From positions 1-64,000 of the forward strand of contig DATHNE010000190.1 of NCBI GenBank assembly GCA_035486355.1: DNA of 64,000 nt, given 5' to 3'. Of this stretch, positions 9,726-18,856 are shown in pieces. The DNA is from Palsa-883 sp035486355 (GTDB taxonomy: Bacteria; Pseudomonadota; Alphaproteobacteria; Acetobacterales; Acetobacteraceae). The translations under genes were made by a program, and so were the position numbers. Under the pieces are notes generated by a model. That model ran no database searches, was not told where the DNA came from, and saw only the letters and a list, made by a program, of their open reading frames with translations. Within the stretch, counting starts at the first letter, position 1, and every line of letters starts with the position of its first letter.

Positions 9726-10769
9726 GTGGCAGAGCGATATGTTGACGTGTCGCCGCGGCGACAAAGTCCGTGCGCAGAAATGCGCTCGCGCGCGGGCATG
9801 ATCCCGATACCCGGTGGCACATTCCGCATGGGATCAGATAGCCACTATTCGGAGGAAGCACCCGGTCATCGCGTGACTGTGGATGCCTTCTGGATTGATC
9901 GCGCTCCGGTCACCAACCGCGAATTCCGCGATTTCGTTCGTGCGACCGGCCACGTCACCCTCGCAGAACTTACGCCGGATCCGAAAGACTATCCGGGCGC
10001 TCTACCGAACATGTTGCGGGCGGCTTCGCTGGTCTTTAGTCCACCAAAGCATGCGGTTGACATGGATGACTGGCGCCAGTGGTGGACGTTCAAGTTCGGT
10101 GCCAGCTGGAAGCGACCTTACGGGCCTCGGAGTTCGATCAGCGGGCTTGATGATCATCCCGTCGTGCACATTGCCTACACAGACGCCTTGGCCTACGCGA
10201 AATGGGCCGGCAAGGACCTGCCATCCGAGGCAGAGTGGGAATTCGCCGCTCGCGGTGGCCTCGATGGCGCCGAGTTTGCCTGGGGCGACGAATTCACGCC
10301 TGGCGGCAAGCAGATGGCAAACACGTGGCAGGGTGCATTTCCGTACCAGAATCACAAGCTCGATGGGTTCGAACGCACCTCGCCGGTGACGGCATTTCCG
10401 CCCAATGCCTACGGCGTCTACGACATGATCGGCAACGTGTGGGAATGGACGGCCGACTGGTATTCACCGAAACACGAGGCGGACGCTCCGAAGGCCTGTT
10501 GCATCCCGCAGAATCCGCGTGGTGGTCGTGAAGACGCCAGCTACGACTCGTGCCTGCCCAACATTAAGATCCCGCGCAAGGTGCTTAAGGGCGGCTCGCA
10601 CCTGTGCGCGCCGAACTACTGCCGCCGCTATCGTCCGGCGGCGCGCCATCCGGAGCCGGTTGACACGTCAACGAGTCATGTTGGTTTTCGCTGCGTTGTT
10701 CGTCACGCCGGAGCAACGGAGAGAACAATGCCAGTCGACAAGAACTCGGAGGCCTGCCCAAGCTCGTGA
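9726..10769 (+). CDS. Formylglycine-generating enzyme (cassette 1)
   Basis: An FGE-sulfatase (SUMF1-type) domain fills this ~347-residue protein. The domain opens with IPGGTFRMGSD, contains the LPSEAEWEFAARGG and YDMIGNVWEWT signatures, and ends with SHVGFRC. The two active-site cysteines are present in CAPNYC near the C-terminus, in the Cys-x4-Cys spacing of copper-dependent aerobic FGE. FGE oxidises a sulfatase active-site cysteine to formylglycine in the cytoplasm. The open frame extends to 9690; I chose the GTG at 9726 because it follows a GAAAGAAG ribosome site, while an ATG at 9780 is another option. The next genes are two membrane proteins and a broken arylsulfatase, so this FGE has lost its neighbour substrate. 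Confidence 0.87.
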   Translation: MAERYVDVSPRRQSPCAEMRSRAGMIPIPGGTFRMGSDSHYSEEAPGHRVTVDAFWIDRAPVTNREFRDFVRATGHVTLAELTPDPKDYPGALPNMLRAASLVFSPPKHAVDMDDWRQWWTFKFGASWKRPYGPRSSISGLDDHPVVHIAYTDALAYAKWAGKDLPSEAEWEFAARGGLDGAEFAWGDEFTPGGKQMANTWQGAFPYQNHKLDGFERTSPVTAFPPNAYGVYDMIGNVWEWTADWYSPKHEADAPKACCIPQNPRGGREDASYDSCLPNIKIPRKVLKGGSHLCAPNYCRRYRPAARHPEPVDTSTSHVGFRCVVRHAGATERTMPVDKNSEACPSS

Positions 10770-10898
10770 TCGCGATTGGCCTGGTGTTGATCGCAGCGGT
10801 CGTGCTTTGGCACGGCGTAACGTTAGCAGTGATTGAACACATTTGGACCAGCCTGTTCGAGCGGTCCGCTGTCGTTTCGCTTCATCCTACAGCCCTCG

Positions 10899-11219
10899 AT
10901 GGCAGCGATTGCTGCAATCCACGATGTCGTCAAGCTCCCACGAGCCGGCCGCGCGCCGACGGTTCAGACAGTCGCTGATACTCCCGGCAGGCGCGTCCAG
11001 CTGTTGCGCGAGGGATTGAACGCGACCGCGAGGATCATCCTCCTTGGGCTCGCTATGGACTTAATTTATCAACTTTTGGTGTTCAAGACATTCTACCCGG
11101 TTGAGGCACTCATCATCGCCGTTCTGCTGGCGTTCGTTCCCTACCTGCTGGTTCGCGTCCTGCTCGCTCCTATCGCGCGTCAGTGGCGCTGCGATGTATC
11201 GGCGCGAGCTCCTCGGTGA
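10899..11219 (+). CDS. Small two-helix membrane protein
   Basis: A ~106-residue protein with a soluble N-terminal third and two hydrophobic helices (about residues 45-65 and 72-95) containing the phrases ILLGLAMDLIYQ and TFYPVEALIIA. I believe similar small membrane proteins occur near sulfatase/FGE genes in other genomes, but I cannot name a family. The frame can be extended to a TTG at 10833. A separate frame starting with GTG at 10766 overlaps the FGE stop codon and encodes one strong membrane helix before losing protein-like character, so an N-terminal frameshift is possible. It lies between FGE and the DUF202 gene on the same strand, probably in one operon. Confidence 0.55.
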   Translation: MAAIAAIHDVVKLPRAGRAPTVQTVADTPGRRVQLLREGLNATARIILLGLAMDLIYQLLVFKTFYPVEALIIAVLLAFVPYLLVRVLLAPIARQWRCDVSARAPR

Positions 11220-11386
11220 CCTGTCGCCACGGTTGGCGTGGAGGGCCTTCGTACCGCTCCGCGGTGCGACGCTACTGCGGTTCGCTCAAAGCGTCGTCAT
11301 TGCGGTGCCGGTCGCGAGCATTCTTGAAGCGCTTCCCATCTCACGCTCCAACTCTGCGGGCAATTGTCGGAGAAGGGAGAGTTTGT

Positions 11387-11830
11387 ATGGCTGAGCCACC
11401 GATCGAGCCACACGCAGAAAGGTTCCCGGTACGGGTGACTGCGGACAGTCATTTCGCCTGGCTCCGCACACGCGCCCGCGTAGAGCGCACGCTGATGTCT
11501 TGGATACGCACGGCGGTCTCGCTGATCGGCTTCGGCTTTACAATTGTCCCGTTCTTCCAACGAATGGAAGATCTCCCGGGCGCCAACCCTGCCCGCCATC
11601 CATTCGTGGCACAATACGTGGGATTGGCACTGATCTCGTGCGGCATCCTGACACTCGTGATTTCGATTTGGCAGTACGAGTGGACGGTCCGTTACCTGCA
11701 AAGCGGGTGTTTCGCTGCTGTCGCCGGGCTGAGGGAAGGGAGGATGCGGACACCAACCGTTTCTGTCGCAGTCCTTCTTATCCTTATCGGCGTATTCGCG
11801 TTTGTCGCTGTTCCGTTGCGTCTTCTATAG
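11387..11830 (+). CDS. DUF202 (YidH-type) inner-membrane protein
   Basis: A 147-residue protein with the DUF202 pattern. A cytoplasmic segment with FAWLRTRARVERTLMSWIRTA leads into a first helix (about 48-60), a loop, a second helix (about 84-102) and a third at the C-terminus. It starts at an ATG eight bases after a clear AGAAGGGAG ribosome site; the long upstream in-frame extension is not used. DUF202 proteins sit in the inner membrane and their role is not established. The gene is on the plus strand between the FGE/membrane pair and the sulfatase pseudogene, consistent with a four-gene transcript. Confidence 0.78.
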   Translation: MAEPPIEPHAERFPVRVTADSHFAWLRTRARVERTLMSWIRTAVSLIGFGFTIVPFFQRMEDLPGANPARHPFVAQYVGLALISCGILTLVISIWQYEWTVRYLQSGCFAAVAGLREGRMRTPTVSVAVLLILIGVFAFVAVPLRLL

Positions 11831-11899
11831 CTGCTGGGGAGAGAGCGAGCCGACCGGAGATTTGTTATTACACAACAACGTACTTCGAGGGAGATCGAA

Positions 11900-13388
11900 A
11901 TGGCCAAATCGAGCAAACCGAACATCCTCATCCTGTGGGAGGACGATATCGGTTGGTGGAACATCAGCTACAACAGCCGTGGCCAGATGGGTTACCGGAC
12001 GCCTCACATCGACCGAATTGGCAATGAGGGCGTGGCCTTCACCGACTACTACGGACAGCAAAGTTGTACGGCCGGACGCGCAGCGTTCATCACCGGACAG
12101 AACCCGATCCGCACTGGCCTGACCAAGGTCGGCATGCCGGGCGCGGACGTCGGCCTCCGGGCGGAAGATCCGACAATAGCGGAATTGCTGAAGCCGTAGG
12201 ATACGCCACGGGCCAGTTCGGCAAGAACCATCTGGGGGACAAGGATGCGTTTCTTCCGACCAAGCATGGCTTCGACGAGTTTTTCGGCAACCTCTACCAC
12301 CTCAACGCGGAGGAGGAACCCGAGGATTCGGATTATCCGCAAGACCCGGCGTTCAAACAGCACTTCGGACCCGGAGGCGTGCTGCACTGTTGGGCGGATG
12401 GCATGGGTGGACAGAAGATCGAAGACACTGGTCCGCTGACCAGGAACCGTATGGAAACAATCGACGATGAGACGACCGAGCATGCGCTCAACTTCATCGA
12501 CAAGACCCACAATGAAGGGAAGTCCTTCTTCATCTGGTACAACTCCACTGCCATGCACTTTCGCACCCACCGCGCCGAAAAGCACTAGGGCAAGAACGGC
12601 GATCAGGGAGATTACAACGATGTCATGGTCGCCCATGACGAGAATATCGGTCGAATGCTGGCCAAGCTGGATGATCTGGGCATAACCGACGACACCATCG
12701 TGATGTACTCGACGGACAACGGGCCCCACTACAATAGCTGGCCGGATGCCGGAATTACTCCGTTCCGCAGTGAAAAGAATACGAACTGGGAGGGCGGTTG
12801 GCGGGTGCCCAACTTCGTACGCTGGCCAGGCAAGATCCGGGAAGGCCTGGTCCTCAACGGTGTCGTTTCCCTGGCTACCCACGTTGCTTGCTGCGGCGGG
12901 AGAACCGGATATCAAGGAAAAACTTCTCAATGGTCACACAATCGGCGACAAGACCTTCAAAGGACACGTCGACGGATACAACATGTTGCCCTACCTGACC
13001 GGCGAGGTGACGGAGAGGCCGAGGAAGGCCTTTTTCTACATCAGCGATGATGGCGATATACTTGCCATTCGCATGAACGACTGGAAAATGGTGCTGATGG
13101 AGCAGCAGGCTGCATCAGCTGATGTGGTGGTTCGAGCCTTTCGTGAAACTGCGAGCGCCGAAGATGTTCAACCTGCGCCGCGACCCCTTCGAGCTGGCGG
13201 ATGTAAACTCGAATACCTATTGGGACTGGGTCATCTCCCACGCCTACTTGCTATACGGCATGCAGGCGCTCGTGGCCCAGCAGATCGGGGCATTCCAGCA
13301 ATTCCCTCCGCGTCAGAAACCAGCCGCCTTCAACCTCGGCGCAGTGTTACGGCAGATCCAGGACGCCAGCGGGAGCAGCAACCATTAG
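11900..13388 (+). pseudogene. Arylsulfatase, broken by one stop and three frameshifts
   Basis: Reading across frames reconstructs a ~495-residue arylsulfatase closely related to the intact enzyme at 26729-28384. It has the metal-site start PNILILWEDD, the formylglycine motif CTAGR at residues 56-60, the GYAT..GKNHLGD region, and a C-terminal RRDPFE segment. Four lesions break it: a frameshift at about 12196 producing a TAG, an in-frame TAG at 12586, a frameshift near 12867, and another near 13110. Unlike its relative it has no Tat or Sec signal, so it would have been cytoplasmic. A good GAGGGAGA ribosome site precedes the ATG. It is the last gene of FGE cassette 1. Sequencing error cannot be excluded, but four independent lesions make real decay more likely. 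Confidence 0.85.
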
Positions 13389-13555
13389 GTTGACGCCGCT
13401 TGACCGAGACAGCGGGCGGCACCGAGTGCGGATCGTGGTCCGATTGTTGCAGCAAATGCGCTATGCGCAGCTACCACCACACTTGGAGGAACGTCTGCGT
13501 TCGAGCGACAGTGAGGTCGCCCGGAACGAGCGCCATGGCCGCAGAGCGGACATCA

Positions 13556-13583
13556 ACGGGGACGGTCCCCACCGTCCCCGTTC
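13556..13583. terminator. Perfect 12-bp hairpin between convergent genes
   Basis: A 12-bp stem (AACGGGGACGGT and its complement) closes a four-base loop with no mismatch. It lies between the sulfatase pseudogene and the convergent DUF4239 gene, so it could stop transcription from both sides. No T-run follows. The remaining bases of the 13389-13759 gap show no gene. The AT-richer segment just to its right resembles insertion-sequence flanks, but I could not confirm one. Confidence 0.5.
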
Positions 13584-13759
13584 CATCCATATCACAAATT
13601 CAAACTGACCCACTACCTTCGGCATATGACTGCAGGCATGAGGAACGGTGTCGGCAGTGTACCGAGTCTGACGATCTTGCCGATAGAACGGGACAGAGCC
13701 ATTGCGGACGAACGACATTACGACGCCCGAGCGTTGGCGATCATACATCCTGATTGCGT

Positions 13760-14521
13760 CTACTGACCGATGGCTGCTATAGCACTCCTGAACGGCGCAT
13801 CCGAGAGCCGCATCCATCCCGCATAGGGTTGGTTCATTTCCAATATCAGAAAGATTGCGCTGGCAACCGACAATGCGCCGACCGCCAATGTGACTCCGAG
13901 CGTCAGATGAAACTGCGAAAACAACCCGAAACCAAGGAAGAGCACCGATACCCAGAATATCAGTATCGCCAGCAGTTGCCAGGCGATGGGTTGCCTCACC
14001 TGCTCATACATCAGCATCCGAACTTGCAGCAGACTTGATGCGGACTGCCAGGCAGCGGACTGAATGCGGGTCTGAGCCTCAGTCTTGGGCGTCAGGTTCT
14101 GAAGTTTCGCGTAAAAGACATTGGCTGCAGCTCGACCGGCCGCGGGGTCCAGATTGGCGGGCTGGCCATCACCGGCCGGCCAAATCCGCTCGTGCCCCGT
14201 AATGAGCGCCTGTCTTAGGATGTGGCGGAGCTCCTGTGTCTCCGGACCATACAGCGCCAACATTTGATCAAGCTGCACGATCTGGGTGGACAACTGCTGG
14301 AGCTCCGTCCCCTGGGTATCATAGGAATTCTTCGCGGATGCCACCAACAGACTGAGCACCAGAGCGGCCAGAGTCGCAATCAGACCCATCACCAGCTTCA
14401 TGGTGTCCTTGGAATCCCCATCAAAATGACGGTTCGGCAATTTGGCGTGCAGAAACATGCCAATGGCCGCCGCGGAGATGCAGCCGAGGAACACCAACAG
14501 AGCGATCAGCGTCGAGCTCAT
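13760..14521 (-). CDS. DUF4239 (bestrophin-like) membrane protein
   Basis: A 253-residue protein with four hydrophobic segments: one at the very N-terminus, one near residues 42-62, and two near 178-200 and 205-225. A long helical soluble region lies between them. The order and the C-terminal ILEMNQPYAGWMRLSDAPFR phrase match the DUF4239 family, whose members show remote bestrophin-like features. It is probably an inner-membrane protein, possibly a channel; function is not established. It stands alone on the minus strand, downstream of the pqi operon but separated from it by ~190 bases. Confidence 0.75.
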   Translation of the reverse strand: MSSTLIALLVFLGCISAAAIGMFLHAKLPNRHFDGDSKDTMKLVMGLIATLAALVLSLLVASAKNSYDTQGTELQQLSTQIVQLDQMLALYGPETQELRHILRQALITGHERIWPAGDGQPANLDPAAGRAAANVFYAKLQNLTPKTEAQTRIQSAAWQSASSLLQVRMLMYEQVRQPIAWQLLAILIFWVSVLFLGFGLFSQFHLTLGVTLAVGALSVASAIFLILEMNQPYAGWMRLSDAPFRSAIAAIGQ

Positions 14522-14707
14522 GTGCGGTCCAATCGATCAGAGGCTGTCATGATCGCGCGTCGAAGAATGGCCCGCATATGACGACGTCTCCCGTGCTGTC
14601 GTGCGCATGACCAACCCGTCCTGTTCACTGGGTTTCTGAAAAAGCAAAACCTGTGACGTGGAACGTCTGATATCTGGACAGACAGGACTGTGGCATCCGT
14701 CAGTACA

Positions 14708-15997
14708 TCACGCCGTCGCCGCGTGAGATGCCGCGGAGCGTGCCGATGCGTCCCACATCAGCCTCGGGTCGAAGATTTCCGCCGCGATGATGGTCAGGAT
14801 GACCACGGCGCAGAAAGCAACGGCGCCAATCCCCGGCTCGATCGTGACAACGGACCCAAATCGTACCAACGCACCGAGCAAAGCCTCCATGAAGATGTCG
14901 ATCATCGACCATCGGCCGATCCATCGCACGATGTGATACAGCCGTGTTCGATCACGCAACCATCCTGTATGTCCGGTTTGTGTTGCAATCAGCATGAACG
15001 AAAGGCCGACAAGCTTCAGCATCGGCACCGCGATACTGGCGAAGAAGACCAAGGCGGCCAACGGATACATGCCCGATTCAACCAACTCCTGCACACCGCC
15101 CAGAATGGTGCTAGGCGCCCCAGCGCCGAGCTGCACCACCGTGAGCACCGGGTAAACGTTCGCGGGGATGTAGAGGACGATCGCCGCGATGACCAACGCC
15201 CAGGTCCGCGATATGCTGTCCGGCTTGCGCGGATGCAGGGTCGCCTCACAGCGTGGGCAGCGTGGATGATCGATCGTCGGAACACTCACCAGGCCGCAAG
15301 TTTCGCAACCGATCGCCAGGCCTTTCTCGCGGAACGCGGTTTCGCCGGCAGCCGACACACTGATGGGGTCTCGAGGATCAAGCCTGTCCCACACGGCTTC
15401 CCGATCAAGGGCGCTGTCTGCCCATATGACAACCACTGTCAGGGCCAACAATGCGTAGACGCCGGGTTCCAGACGGATCTGAACCAGATCACCAAGCTTC
15501 ACGTACGCAACAAACACACCGAAGACAAACACTTCGATCATCGACCACGGGCGCAACTTCTCGGCCAGAATGAACACCCGCCGCACATGAGGAGGGGGGG
15601 ACACCTCACGCAACCGGATCAATACATAGAGGGTGCCCGCCAGCTTGCCGAAAGGGGCAACTGCCGTAACAAACACGACCACGACGGCAAGCCCGCTCAT
15701 GCCGCGATGAACCAACTCCGCTGGTCCCGAGAACAGACCGGCCTGCAACGCGATGCCAGCCGTCTGGACACCCATGAGCGTCGTCGTACACATGATCGAC
15801 AACAACACGAGCGCAGCCACGGTGAGTGCGATGGTTTGATCAAACTGATGCGAGGCGGCACGTAGCAGGCGGGTGGGGCAGCGCGAACACACCGCGCTCA
15901 TGCCATGCGTCAGCGGCGGTACGCTCTGCAGCAACCCGCACCCCGGACATGCCTGCAACTGGGGCTGCGTCGATGGCTGATCCGCGGAGAACGGCAT
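14708..15997 (-). CDS. pqiA: Paraquat-inducible protein A, PqiA
   Basis: A 429-residue inner-membrane protein with two tandem PqiA domains. Each domain is headed by a rubredoxin-like cysteine pair set: CPGC and CSRC near the N-terminus, CETC and CPRC near residues 225-245. Each is followed by four hydrophobic helices. PqiA works with the MCE protein PqiB and lipoprotein PqiC, which are thought to form a lipid-trafficking conduit between inner and outer membranes. The gene starts 8 bases after the pqiC stop, so it is the third gene of a pqiB-pqiC-pqiA operon. In E. coli the order is A-B-C. Confidence 0.87.
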   Translation of the reverse strand: MPFSADQPSTQPQLQACPGCGLLQSVPPLTHGMSAVCSRCPTRLLRAASHQFDQTIALTVAALVLLSIMCTTTLMGVQTAGIALQAGLFSGPAELVHRGMSGLAVVVVFVTAVAPFGKLAGTLYVLIRLREVSPPPHVRRVFILAEKLRPWSMIEVFVFGVFVAYVKLGDLVQIRLEPGVYALLALTVVVIWADSALDREAVWDRLDPRDPISVSAAGETAFREKGLAIGCETCGLVSVPTIDHPRCPRCEATLHPRKPDSISRTWALVIAAIVLYIPANVYPVLTVVQLGAGAPSTILGGVQELVESGMYPLAALVFFASIAVPMLKLVGLSFMLIATQTGHTGWLRDRTRLYHIVRWIGRWSMIDIFMEALLGALVRFGSVVTIEPGIGAVAFCAVVILTIIAAEIFDPRLMWDASARSAASHAATA

Positions 15998-16005
15998 CTT
16001 GGCGC

Positions 16006-16587
16006 CTACGGACCCGCCTGCAGCGCAGAAGCAAGATCATCAGCGAGACGACCAATCGCGATGCTGATTGCCGCAACCTCACCAGGCACACCCGGTGTCG
16101 GTGGCGGAACTGTGACACGGAAGCTGCGCGGCGTCGGCGCCGTTCGTCCCTTGAAACTCACGTCCGCCTGAGCGTGCAGCAGGAGACTACCCGTATTGTC
16201 TTCATCCAGCCGTTGTACGTTCAGTTCAATAGTCGCGTCCGCCGGCGCCGACACCGCGCCATTCTCGGCAATCACGACGCTATGCGGCAGGCGCTGTCCC
16301 AGCTCCTCCACCAGCACGCGACTCATCATCGCGCCAAGCGGTTCACCCCACCAGTCGTTCGCCATCACGTCGAGCCGATAGTTTTCGGTAGAGAGAACGA
16401 TCTGGGAACGTTCCAGATATCGCGCGAGGCTAATCTGTCGCAGCTGGATGACCTTCGGGCCGGCGGCCTGCGTCGGGCCTTCGATCGGCGCAATCGTGTA
16501 AAGCACCGGAGTGGGAGACGAACACGCAGCACAGGCCGCCGCCACGACCAGCGCCGCAAATGTCAATCCATTCGGCATACGTATCAT
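16006..16587 (-). CDS. pqiC: PqiC-type outer-membrane lipoprotein
   Basis: A 193-residue lipoprotein of the PqiC (ABC-type transport auxiliary lipoprotein) family. The signal peptide ends in an Ala/Cys-rich lipobox with the likely lipidated Cys at residue 22. The body has the family pattern: a conserved strand after the signal (VLYTIAPI), a helix around the DWWGEPL segment, and C-terminal strands and helix. PqiC anchors the distal end of PqiB needles at the outer membrane. Its start overlaps the pqiB stop by four bases (ATGA), indicating translational coupling. Confidence 0.82.
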   Translation of the reverse strand: MIRMPNGLTFAALVVAAACAACSSPTPVLYTIAPIEGPTQAAGPKVIQLRQISLARYLERSQIVLSTENYRLDVMANDWWGEPLGAMMSRVLVEELGQRLPHSVVIAENGAVSAPADATIELNVQRLDEDNTGSLLLHAQADVSFKGRTAPTPRSFRVTVPPPTPGVPGEVAAISIAIGRLADDLASALQAGP

Positions 16588-18278
16588 TGTTCAGCTCCGG
16601 CGGGTCGACCCTTGATCAGAGCCTCCGGGTTGCGCGAGAGTGTATCGGCCAACGAGCGGATCGAGGTAACGGCCTCATTCGCCTGCGTCAGCAGCCGCTC
16701 GAGGTCGCGATTGAATTTCGTGTCATGGCCGTAGCCACTATCCAGTGACTTCACCAACAGATTGGCGCTGGTCACCGTCGCTTGCAGGTTCGCCACAATG
16801 GGAGACAATTGCCGCATCGCCGGACTCAGGTCGTGGTCCATGTTGCTTGCCAAGTCTTTCACACTGGTGATCGCCGCCGCAAGCTCTATCAATGTCTGGC
16901 GAAGTTGCGCGCTGTTCGCGGCATCGTTGCCCGCCTGGAGGATCCCATTGAGGCTCTTGCCGATCTGATCGAAGGGTATGCTGTTCACCTTGGTAAGCAG
17001 CTCAGTTGCGGATCCCGCCAGGCCGGCCAGGCCACCGCCGTCCGCGGATGGGATCACGAAACTCCCACTCTCCATCGTCACAGTCGCCGGCGGCGCGTCA
17101 GGAACAAACTCGAGCGCCACCATCTTCTGTCCGGTCAGCAGATTTGCGCTCTGTAGCGTCGCCCGCATTCCCTGCTTGACCAGCGCGTCGACCGCCTCGG
17201 CGGCGGTCCGAAAGACCTGATTGCCGATGCCAACGACCCGTTCAGGCTGAACCTCGAAGTGAACCGGCGCGACAATCGCATGCTTCGCCGGATCGTAACC
17301 AAGCTGCACCGCGGTGACATGACCGACCACCAGGCCGTGAATCGTAACCTCCGAACCAGGTCCCAAACCTTGAACCGAACCTCCGAAGTAGGCGACTGCC
17401 GGAATCTGCCGGCTGTATGACGCGGCATCTGCCGTCTCACGGTCCTTGAACAGCGGGAAAAGGTGGCTCTCGGCACTGATCGGCGCCTGAGCCTTGTCGT
17501 CAGGCGTGTCGAACGCAATGCCGCCAAGCAGCAATGCCCGCAGTGACTCCATCTGCACGCTAACGCCACTGCCAGCGAGCTGCAGCGAAACGCCCGACGC
17601 ATCCCAGAATCGGGTCTCATCATTCACGTAACTATCATATGGCGCCCGAACGAAGGCATGGATGGTAACCGTCCGCGCCATATTGGTAATGTCCCAGCCA
17701 AGCACGGTGCCGACGTCGAGATCGCGGAAGAAGATCGGTGAGCCAACCGAGATCGAGCCCACCCGGCTGGCTCTTAACAGGAACGAATGGCCCGGTACAT
17801 TGGTTTCCAGAACTGGCGGATCCTCGCGTCCGACAAAGACATGCTGCGGCTTGCCGGCCGTCGTGCCCGGCAGCATGCCGACATAAGCGCCAGACAGCAG
17901 AGTCCCCAGCCCAGACAGATTGCCCGCAAACAATCTTGGTTTGACCACCCAGAATATCGTTGTGTCGGTTAGCAGCGGTTCCGCCTGCCGCGTTGTCGCG
18001 ATTTTCACCAACACGTGGGAATGGTCGGGCGTGAGCTCCAGATCTTGCACCGTTCCCAATACGATGTCCTTGAACTTGAGCTGCGATTGACCCGCCTGCA
18101 GTCCTTCAGCCGTCTCGAAGGACAGGGTGATGATAGGGCCCTTCTTGGAGAGCGTGTCCCAAGCAAGCCAACCGCCTATCGCGACGGCAATCAGAGGGAT
18201 CAGCCACATGGCCGATACACGTCGCGAACGTCGTACGGTCGCGTGAGCGGTGTTGGGTGGTCCGGCAGTATCACTCAA
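16584..18278 (-). CDS. pqiB: MCE-domain protein PqiB
   Basis: About 564 residues: a short cytoplasmic Arg-rich segment, one N-terminal transmembrane helix (MWLIPLIAVAIGGWLAW), three MCE domains, and a C-terminal helical region that forms the coiled needle in homologues. Three MCE domains and the length match PqiB rather than YebT. I place the start at a TTG (18278), which has an AGGA ribosome site nine bases upstream and begins just ahead of the basic segment. The longer open frame to 18401 is not protein-like. First gene of the pqiB-pqiC-pqiA operon. It probably transports lipids between membranes. Confidence 0.85.
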   Translation of the reverse strand: MSDTAGPPNTAHATVRRSRRVSAMWLIPLIAVAIGGWLAWDTLSKKGPIITLSFETAEGLQAGQSQLKFKDIVLGTVQDLELTPDHSHVLVKIATTRQAEPLLTDTTIFWVVKPRLFAGNLSGLGTLLSGAYVGMLPGTTAGKPQHVFVGREDPPVLETNVPGHSFLLRASRVGSISVGSPIFFRDLDVGTVLGWDITNMARTVTIHAFVRAPYDSYVNDETRFWDASGVSLQLAGSGVSVQMESLRALLLGGIAFDTPDDKAQAPISAESHLFPLFKDRETADAASYSRQIPAVAYFGGSVQGLGPGSEVTIHGLVVGHVTAVQLGYDPAKHAIVAPVHFEVQPERVVGIGNQVFRTAAEAVDALVKQGMRATLQSANLLTGQKMVALEFVPDAPPATVTMESGSFVIPSADGGGLAGLAGSATELLTKVNSIPFDQIGKSLNGILQAGNDAANSAQLRQTLIELAAAITSVKDLASNMDHDLSPAMRQLSPIVANLQATVTSANLLVKSLDSGYGHDTKFNRDLERLLTQANEAVTSIRSLADTLSRNPEALIKGRPAGAEQ

Positions 18279-18463
18279 GGCAATGCATCCTGTCAGATGA
18301 CGCTGGCGCGACGGTTGATGCCCGGGCGTGAACCGACGGCGCTCGTGGATAGGCAATCGGGCATTGCGACAGGCATGTGCGGTGTCGGCATTGCCATTCA
18401 AACCTCAGGCGCGGCACGGGTGGCCGCGCAGCGTAACGATGAAGGACGCGCCGTTCAACCGCT

Positions 18464-18652
18464 ATGCATTTTCGGCACGACGTCCGCCTTGACGTCGTCG
18501 GCAGGTGCCAGGTCGTATTGTCGTCACTTTTGCTCCTGATGTGGTCCGGCGGCATGTTGTTGATTGTGGACCTGAGCCTGCCCCGTGCCGGCAACGTCAA
18601 GGCGGACGTCGCGCCCCTGGTCTGGACGATCGAGGGGTTCGGACAAACGTAG
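18464..18652 (+). other. Possible membrane-protein C-terminal remnant
   Basis: This 62-codon frame encodes one strong hydrophobic helix followed by LIVDLSLPRAGNVKAD and a WTIEGF ending. It resembles the end of a membrane protein rather than a complete one. No ribosome site or N-terminal domain is visible and I cannot name the family. The rest of the 18279-18856 gap shows nothing else. Confidence 0.25.
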
Positions 18653-18856
18653 CGGCGTGTGGCAACGTGCGTACGCTGGCATTTCCGGCACCGCAGCTGG
18701 TGTCAACCGCTCCGTGTCGTTCGCGTCGTCGGTTTGCCCATCTGGCGGCAGCATTGGTATGACCCGCTAGCTGTGCCGTAACGCAAAGACGACGGCATGT
18801 GTGCCCGCACGAGGCTGCAGAGGTGCACCCCTTGATATGCCTGCCGTGCGTTCGCG

